Part shown: piece by piece, positions 58,056 through 64,000 of the stretch
Numbering within the stretch: the stretch's first letter is position 1
Layout: the number at the start of each line of letters is the position of its first letter
Assembly: GCF_030052815.1 (NCBI RefSeq)
Contig: NC_079496.1
Location: forward strand, 40,573,593-40,637,592
Direction: 5' to 3'
Source: Hevea brasiliensis
Taxonomy: Eukaryota; Streptophyta; Magnoliopsida; Malpighiales; Euphorbiaceae
Length of the DNA stretch: 64,000 nucleotides
Program-made: the position numbers and the translations under genes
Notes under the pieces: generated by a model
The model's input: the letters and a program-made list of their open reading frames with translations, nothing else
The model's database searches: none
What the model was told of the DNA's origin: nothing

Positions 58056-59409
58056 TTAGGCATAGTATCTTTTGATGGTGTCGGCATTCACAGGTCTTGG
58101 GAATTCTTCACCGTCCATGTGAGTCAAGATCAATGCCCCACCAGAAAATGTTTTTTTAACCACATAGGGTCCTTCGTAGGTTGGTGACCATTTTCCCCGG
58201 GGATCGTTTTGATTCGGAAGCACCTTCTTCAGGACTAGGTCCCCTGGTTGAAATTCACGTGGGCGAACCCCTTTGTTAAATGCCCTGGCCATTCTTCTTT
58301 GGTATAACTGCCCGTGACAAGCCGCCGCTAGCCTTTTCTCATCTAGCAAATTTAATTGGTCCCACCTTGACTGGATCCATTCTGACTCTTCAATCCCTGA
58401 TTCTTTCAGAATTCTTAGAGAAGGAATTTCTACCTCAATAGGTAATACAACTTCCATTCCGTAAACCAATGAGTATGGGGTTGCCCCAGTTGATGTCCTT
58501 ACAGAAGTCCGGTATGCATGAAGGGCGTAGGGAAGCATATCATGCCAATCCCTATAAGTGACTGTCATTTTCCGGATTATTCTCTTGAGATTTTTATTTG
58601 CAGCTTCCACTGCTCCATTCATCTGGGGACAGTATGGTGAGGAATTGAGATGTCGGATTTTGTATTGATCACATAATCTTTGGATCTTCAGACCATTCAA
58701 ATTCTTGGCGTTGTCAGTGACGATTTCATTGGGGAGGCCGTGTCGGTAGATAATATTATTTCTGAGGAATTTGAGAAATGTGTTCTGTGTAATGTGAGCA
58801 TATGATGCCGCTTCAACCCATTTAGAAAAATAATCGATAGCCACTAGGATAAATTTATGCCCATTGGATGCCTTAGGGTTGATGGGACCAATCACATCGA
58901 TGCCCCACATTGCAAAAGGCCATGGTGAAACAAGGTTGAACAATTGGTGAGGCGGAACATTTATCGGATTCGCGTAGATTTGACACTTATGGCACTTTCG
59001 CAAATACTCGACGGCAATCCTTTTCCATGGTAGTCCAAAAATATCCCCGTCTCATGATTTTCTTAGCCATCATATGCCCATTGGCATGGGTTGCACAATT
59101 TCCCTCATGAGTCTCGAAAAGGATTCTCTTCGCTTCTTTTGCATCCACACATCTCAACAATTCGCCGTTGGAGCTCCTTTTGTATAGAATTTCTCCACTG
59201 GGGAAGTATCCCAATGCTAATCTCCGAATCATCCTCCTTCCGTTTTTGCTCACCTCTGAGGGGAATTCTCGGGTTCTGATGTAAAGCAAGATGTCATGAT
59301 ACCAAGGTTTACCATCAGGTTCTTCCTCGATCATGAAGCAGTATGCCGGTTCACTCCTTGCTTTAATCTTTAATACCTGAGTCGTCTGCCCTTCTTCCAT
59401 GTGAGCCAT
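58056..59409 (-). pseudogene. Tat integrase (one frameshift)
   Basis: The H2C2 zinc finger is at the right (HEGNCATHANGH.. and CHKCQ), but a one-base insertion near 59018-59022 separates the two halves. The remaining 58056-59003 is open for 315 codons. It carries the core D (GIDVIGPI), D (TDNAKN) and E (NGAVEAANK), then the GPYVV (GPY/F) motif and a short tail. The stop at 58056-58058 directly abuts the T-run. The domain inserts cDNA. Apart from the frameshift it looks well preserved. Confidence 0.9.
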
Positions 59410-60330
59410 AACAGCCAGGGTAGCTAAGGCATCTGCAAATTGATTATTATCTCAACTAAGGTGAGTGAAAGAGATTTCTTCGAACTTCTTAATCAGCTCC
59501 AGTAAGTACTTATGATATGGGATTAGCTTCGGATCCTTAGTTTGCCATTCTCCCTTGACTTGATAAATAATCAGGGCTGAGTCTCCATATACTTCCAACT
59601 TCCTGACTTTCATTTCGATGGCAGCCTATAAACCCATCACACAAGCTTCGTATTCTGCGACGTTGTTGGTGCAGTCAAATCTCAACTTGATAGCTATTGG
59701 AAAGTGTTTTCCATTCGGGGATACCAATACAGCTCCGATTCCACTACCGGACAAATTGACAGCTCCGTCGAAATACATTTCCCTTACATCAGCTGGCTCT
59801 TCTTCTCCGCAGTCTACTTCGTTAATATGCTCATTAGGGAACTCAAAATCCAGAGCTTCATAATCTTGGATAGGGTTTTCTGCTAGGAGATCAGTGATCA
59901 CACTACCTTTGACTGCTTTTCGGGTCATATAGACAATATCATATTGAGAGAGTATGACCTGCCATTTGGCTATCCTCCCTAGCACGAATGGGCTTTCGAA
60001 TACATACTTAATAAGATCCATCCTGGAGATGAGCCAGGTCTTATGATTCAACATGTAGTGTTTGAGGCGATTTGCTATCCAGGCTAACGCGCAGCAAGTT
60101 TTCTCTAGGAAAGAGTACTTTGACTCATAATCATTGAATTTTTTGCTCAGGTAATAAATAGGCCTCTCCTTTCGGCCGATATCATCATGTTGCCCCAAAA
60201 CACATCCCATTGAGCTTTGTTGGACTGCCATATGCAGAATCAGCGGCCTTCCTGCCACCGGCAGAACCAATACTGGTGGGTTGGACAGGTGCTGTTTGAT
60301 TTTCTCGAAAGCCTCTTAACAAACTGAATC
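59410..60330 (-). pseudogene. Tat RNase H, dual domain (nonsense-broken)
   Basis: The open part 59626-60270 begins with the Ty3-type RNase H fold (MGCVLGQHD, then IYYLSKKF, then SFLEKTCCALAWI), where the usual DAS catalytic start is replaced. It continues through HYMLNHKTWL and ISQYD-like connection blocks. It then reaches a second RNase H with MYFDGAVN, GIGAVLVSPNG and NNVAEYEA, which keeps the catalytic Asp and Glu. Stops lie at about 60320 (TAG and TAA), 59625 (TAG, flanked by VMGL and AAIEM) and 59455 (TGA). An active second (aRNH) domain behind a degenerate first is a Tat hallmark. Confidence 0.88.
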
Positions 60331-61486
60331 CTATTGAGTGGTGTTGTTCTTTTGGAGTAGTCTAAAAATAGGCTCAGCTTTAGCGGTGAGATTGAAAATA
60401 AACCTTGATATGTAGTTCAACTTCCCCAGGAAATTGCGCACCTCCCTTTCTGTTTTTGGGGATGGCATCTCTTGAATGGCTCGAACTTTGTCTGGATCAA
60501 CTTCTATTCCCTTCTCACTCACTATGAATCCCAACAATTTCCCAGATCTAGCTCCGAATATGCATTTAGCAGGGTTCAGTTTCAGCTGATATTTCCTGAG
60601 TCTCTCGAATACTTTCCTCAGCACTTGTATATGGCTCTCTCCTCCCCTGGATTTAATGATCATATCATCCATGTACACCTCCACTTCTTTATGCATCATA
60701 TCGTGGAATAATGTGACCATAGCGCGTTGGTAGGTGGCGCCAGCATTCTTTAACCCTAAAGGCATGACCCGATAACAAAATACCCCCCATTGAGTGATAA
60801 AAGCAGTTTTCTCCTTGTCTTCCTCATCCATTGGGATTTGATTGTACCTCGATGCCCCATCGATACATGAACACCTGCCCAATCCCGCAGCATTATCTAC
60901 TAACACATCAATGTGAGGGAGAGGGAAATCATCTTTCAAGCTCGCTTTATTAAGATCCCTGTAATCAACGCACACCCTGACTCTCCCGTCCTTCTTCATC
61001 ACTGGGACAACATTAGCTATCCATTGGGGATATTTGACTACTTCCAAAAACCCAGCGTCATACTGCTTCTTGACCTCATCCCCAACTTTGAGCAGTGTGT
61101 CAGGATTCATTCTTCTTAATTTTTGCTTTACCGGGATTGTCCCCGGAATTAGGGGAATTTTGTGCGTCACTATATGAGGGTCCAAACCAATTATATCATC
61201 ATAGCTCCAAGAAAATACATCTAGGAATTCCTTAAGCAAACTGATCATATATTCTAATTCTTCACTCTCGACAACCTTAAGTTCCCTTTTCACTTCTTCC
61301 GTGCCTAAGTTTACGGTGTGCATTTCGTCTCCACAAGGCACTAGGGAAGGTTCATCTCTTTCATCTCTTTCTTCTGTGAGTTCCACCTCAGAATCACTTG
61401 AAGTAATGGTAGTTATGGGGATTTCAAAATTAACCAGAGGAATTTCTGAGTCTATTGAATTATTAGGTGTTAATTGATGAATGGTC
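60331..61486 (-). pseudogene. Tat reverse transcriptase (open, followed by stops)
   Basis: Open from before 61386 down to a stop at 60331. Blocks: VRVCVDYRDLNKAS, DFPLPHIDVLVDN, the IDGASRYNQI box (normally with FMDG), TAFITQWG.FCYRVMPLGLKNA, the catalytic YMDD, KSRG, KLNPAKC.FG, and the GFIVSEKGIEVDP connection. This is the best preserved domain; no internal stop is seen over about 350 codons. If the intron below is used, the exon starts at 61486. Confidence 0.92.
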
Positions 61487-61669
61487 CTGAATAAATGAAA
61501 ATGGAATATATTATAAGAATGGAATTCAAAAGGAAAGAAAAAGAGAATTGGATATAAAATACGCTATTAATTCATTAACATTTATGACATAAGAAAAAGG
61601 TCCATTTACAATATTACACTTGCATCCATAGACAAAATGATCAAGTGTAGATAACCAAAAGTACTTTAC
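61487..61669 (-). other. Candidate intron between protease/G-patch region and RT
   Basis: The pre-RT reading frame ends in TAA at 61666-61668. A donor GA|GTAAAGT begins at 61669 and an acceptor TTTATTCAG ends at 61487 after a pyrimidine-rich stretch. Removal of 183 bp would skip the stops and rejoin the same frame. An intron at this place is established for Ogre elements. Here the splice sites are predicted by eye only. Confidence 0.6.
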
Positions 61670-62916
61670 TCGAAATTAAGTACAGGGATGTCCTCTGCTG
61701 TCCAGTTGTCTAGTTCTTGCCCTTGAGCTATTGGCGAGACTAGAGCCTCATACAAGGAATCAAGATGGATGACATCGATGGATGGTTCATCGGGTGATTC
61801 TTCAATCTCTGCCGGATTTTCAATGACCGGTTTAGTGAATACCTCCGTGATTCTCGGGACTACCTTCATTTTCCCGATTCTCTGATCAAATCTTTGATCC
61901 TGAAGCATATTCCTCATCCAGAATCGCCCATCCATTAGGGCGTCTTCCTCATAACCCAAACCACAAAGGCCAACCTTCTGGATAGCCGGTATAGGTTCGA
62001 CAATCCCTTGCAAAGCGGCGCCTAACCCCTTGCCCTCTTCATACCCATTCCTCAACATCACCTTGGCTACCATAGCCATAGTCCCTTCATTTCTTGAGAT
62101 GGTTTCTTGTAATTCGAGGGCCTGGAAAGAGCTTTCCAATGACTCCTCAACAGCTTCCACATAAGGAAGTGCTTGTGGCTTGGTGACCAATATGGCTTCT
62201 TCCCCTCTCACAGTGATGATTTTGCCATCCATAATGTACTTAATCTTCTAGTGCGAAGTTGAAGGAATGACATTCGCTGAATGGATCCAAGGCCTCCCCA
62301 GTAACATAGTGTATGCAGGTTCGATGTTCATCACTTGGAATGTGACGTTGAAGGTGTATGTGCTAATTTCGAGGGGCAAGTCAATGTCTCCCAGCACTTC
62401 TCTTCTTGTACCGTCAAAGGCTCTTACCACCATAGCACTCTGACATGTATTTGAATGGTCAACCGGCAGCCTAGCCAAGGTGGCATTAGGCAGTACGTTG
62501 AGTGTGAATCCATTATCAATAAAGACCTTGGCTACTATGCATCCTTTACACTTAACTATCACATGTAGGGCTTTAGTGTGCGCTAAGCCTGCAGGGTCTA
62601 TCTCTTCTTTTGAGAAAGTGACAAAACTGGATGCTTGGATTTATCCCACTATCTTCTCGAATTGCCCCAGTGTGATGTCGGGGTTCACAAAGGCCTGATC
62701 CAGAATTTTCTGCAGGGCTTGACGGTGCACCTCAAAGCTCAGAATTAGTGACAACAGTGAAATTCGAGCAGGTGTCTTTCTTAACTGTTCAACAACGTCG
62801 TACTCACTTTGCTTCATTATTTGAAGCAACAGCTCCTCCTCTTCTTTTAGTCTGGCAGGTTCTTCTTTCTCTGCTTTCTCAGCCTCCTCTTCCGTATTTT
62901 CTCGTGGCTCTCCCAT
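61670..62916 (-). pseudogene. Tat aspartic protease and G-patch region (two nonsense codons)
   Basis: From the right: an acidic linker (62641-62916, EEEEL.. then ARISLLSLILS) ending at TAA 62638-62640. The retropepsin (62248-62562) has FIDNG as active-site triplet (Asp-Asn-Gly, as in other Tat elements) and LLGRPWIH. A TAG near 62245-62247 follows, then 61666-62232. That last part contains a G-patch: MLRNGYEEGKGLG near residues 58-70, then QKVGLCGLGYE. G-patches usually bind RNA or helicases; in these elements the role is unknown. All pieces are in one frame. Confidence 0.85.
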
Positions 62917-64000
62917 TTTTACTTTCCCTCTCTTCTTTTCCTTTTCCTCATTCCCGTAACATCTCCCACTTCTGGTTATAAACTCAACTTCTGGCTCAAG
63001 CGGGGAAGATTTTATGGCAGCGACGGGCTAAGGATTAGCTTGGGGAGTAGCACTGCTGGTAGGTCCTTCATAAGTCATCTTGAAGTGTTCATGAGGAGTG
63101 AAGCACAGTTTGGGAAGTGCCAAAGGTGAAGCAAGACTAGGAGCTGGTGTACTGTTTGACGCTCCTTGGGTGAAAACTTGGAAGTTATAATTCCAAGGTA
63201 TAGCATGGGTGTTTGTGACAGGGAGCTGAGGCGGGGTTCGTATGATTGTTACTGGTGGTGACGATGCTGGGGGTGAGAAAGTGATTCTGTGGTTAGGGGT
63301 AGAGGCATTTTGGCCGAGTCGGGCTGTATTTACTCTGCCCTCCATTTTTTACTTTGCCCGGCATCTCAGAACTTTGAGGGACAGTAAGTTCTAGACCTCT
63401 TATTTGAACTCTTCACAATTTTGCAGCTCGTGGTTAGCTGCCCTTCCATGATAGGGGCATCCCGTCTTATCTTCAGGTTCTGTTATTTGGGGGTAGAGGT
63501 AACCTTCCCTTACTGCCATTGTCAAAATTTCCACAAAGTGAGGAATTAGTTGATCCACCTCCAAGGTTGACCCTTCTCCTTCCAACTCTATCATATTTGC
63601 ACTATTGCCTGTACCATGGTTGGGCAATGGGTTTGAGGTAACATTGGGGAGAGAGCCATTCCCTTCAATCTTCAACCACCCATTCCTGATTAGGGCGTGC
63701 ACCCTTCCCCTGAGTGCCCTGCAGTTATCGGTTGAATGCCCTTGTGCCCCTCCATGATACTCACACCGGGCAGTGGCATCATACCACCTGGGGTATGGCG
63801 GCTGAATTGGGTCAAAGGGAATTGGCACTATTTGGTTTATACCGACGAGGTATCGGTATATTTCACTAAGTGGAAGGGGAAGAGGTGGATCAGGATTTCT
63901 TAGTGGTCTCGGGTTATTTTGAGGTGGTCTAGGTTGGTAATTTATAGGTGGTGGATACTGTGGGCGTGGATGAGGATAATTTGGAAAAGGGTGTGGAATG
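62917..64000 (-). pseudogene. Tat gag, C-terminal part (partial, nonsense-broken)
   Basis: Open from the window edge to 63400. It has a Pro-rich stretch, the LPLSEIYRYLV block and PYPRWYD, then two zinc-knuckle-like motifs: CEYHGGAQGHSTDNC and CPYHGRAANHELQNC. The frame is then hit by TAA, TAG and TAA between about 63413 and 63345, and continues in the same frame through 63028-63345 (Pro/Thr/Ser-rich linker). The capsid N-terminus lies outside the window. Confidence 0.85.

Larger units (their letters stand above)
51344..64000 (-). mobile_element. Tat/Ogre-lineage Ty3 element, 3' part (5' part outside window)
   Basis: Minus-strand order from the right edge: gag, protease, G-patch region, candidate intron, RT, RNase H, second RNase H, integrase, repeat-rich 3' region with an ORF on the opposite strand, and LTR. 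Its end, TGTCGCAAGG, is at 51344. Dual RNase H, the G-patch, a pro-RT intron, an extra antisense ORF and tandem repeats after pol are each known from the Tat/Ogre/Retand lineage. About nine in-frame stops and one frameshift disable gag-pol. The LTR boundary facing pol cannot be placed with one LTR in view. Confidence 0.9.

Noticed and set aside
59091..59279. Plus-strand ORFs inside the Tat pol (also 59618-59863, 60472-60711, 60913-61119, 62480-62981)
   Set aside because: Shadows of well-recognised minus-strand integrase, RNase H, RT and protease coding.

Overview
This is a eukaryotic, plant-type window, almost certainly from a eudicot nuclear genome. It is AT-rich intergenic sequence made almost entirely of nested LTR retrotransposons. 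I see no host protein gene, tRNA, rRNA or CRISPR array. The evidence for a plant is the tRNA-iMet primer sites (TGGTATCAGAGC), chromovirus-type Ty3 elements with LTRs of 3.4-3.7 kb, a copia family with 2.1-kb LTRs, a Tat/Ogre-type Ty3 element with an antisense extra ORF, and an endogenous pararetrovirus (Caulimoviridae) fragment. The species cannot be named from the sequence.

Layout. 1-7361: 5' part of a decayed minus-strand Ty3 element (integrase, RNase H, RT, protease, gag, primer site, 3.6-kb LTR). 7362-10605: plus-strand LTR remnant into which that element inserted. 10606-14533: an older minus-strand Ty3 gag and leader, split by a solo LTR with a perfect CCCTG target duplication. 14534-21145: plus-strand Ty3 element B, whose LTR is split by another solo LTR (ATATG duplication), followed by primer site and broken gag. 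21150-21878: pararetrovirus fragment with a primer site and movement-protein reading frame. 21879-23136: a remnant matching LTR B, possibly B's 3' LTR. 23137-45182: a minus-strand LTR of the same type, split by two complete copia elements (25267-34839, duplication TATCT; 34855-44392, duplication TTCTA) that inserted 10 bp apart. 45183-47987: a minus-strand LTR of the first Ty3 type. 47988-51343: a scrambled third copia copy with segments in both orientations. 51344-64000: a minus-strand Tat/Ogre-like element that runs off the right edge.

None of the polyproteins is intact. The two complete copias share the same loss of the protease region, with a small tandem repeat in its place. They therefore look like descendants of one already defective, trans-mobilised master. 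The Tat element keeps recognisable gag, protease with G-patch, RT, two RNase H domains and integrase, with about nine stops and one frameshift. It has a candidate 183-bp intron between the G-patch region and RT. The one long uninterrupted gene in the window is the 300-codon ORF on the opposite strand of this element (53846-54748). Next to it lies a 63-bp satellite-like array with a nine-unit higher-order repeat.

The most notable points are the antisense ORF, the higher-order array, the protease-less copia pair, the pararetrovirus fragment, a cryptic period of about 200 bp inside the Ty3 LTRs, and a concentration of sequence differences at CAG/CTG sites in 38.4-44.2 kb that may be a sequencing artefact.
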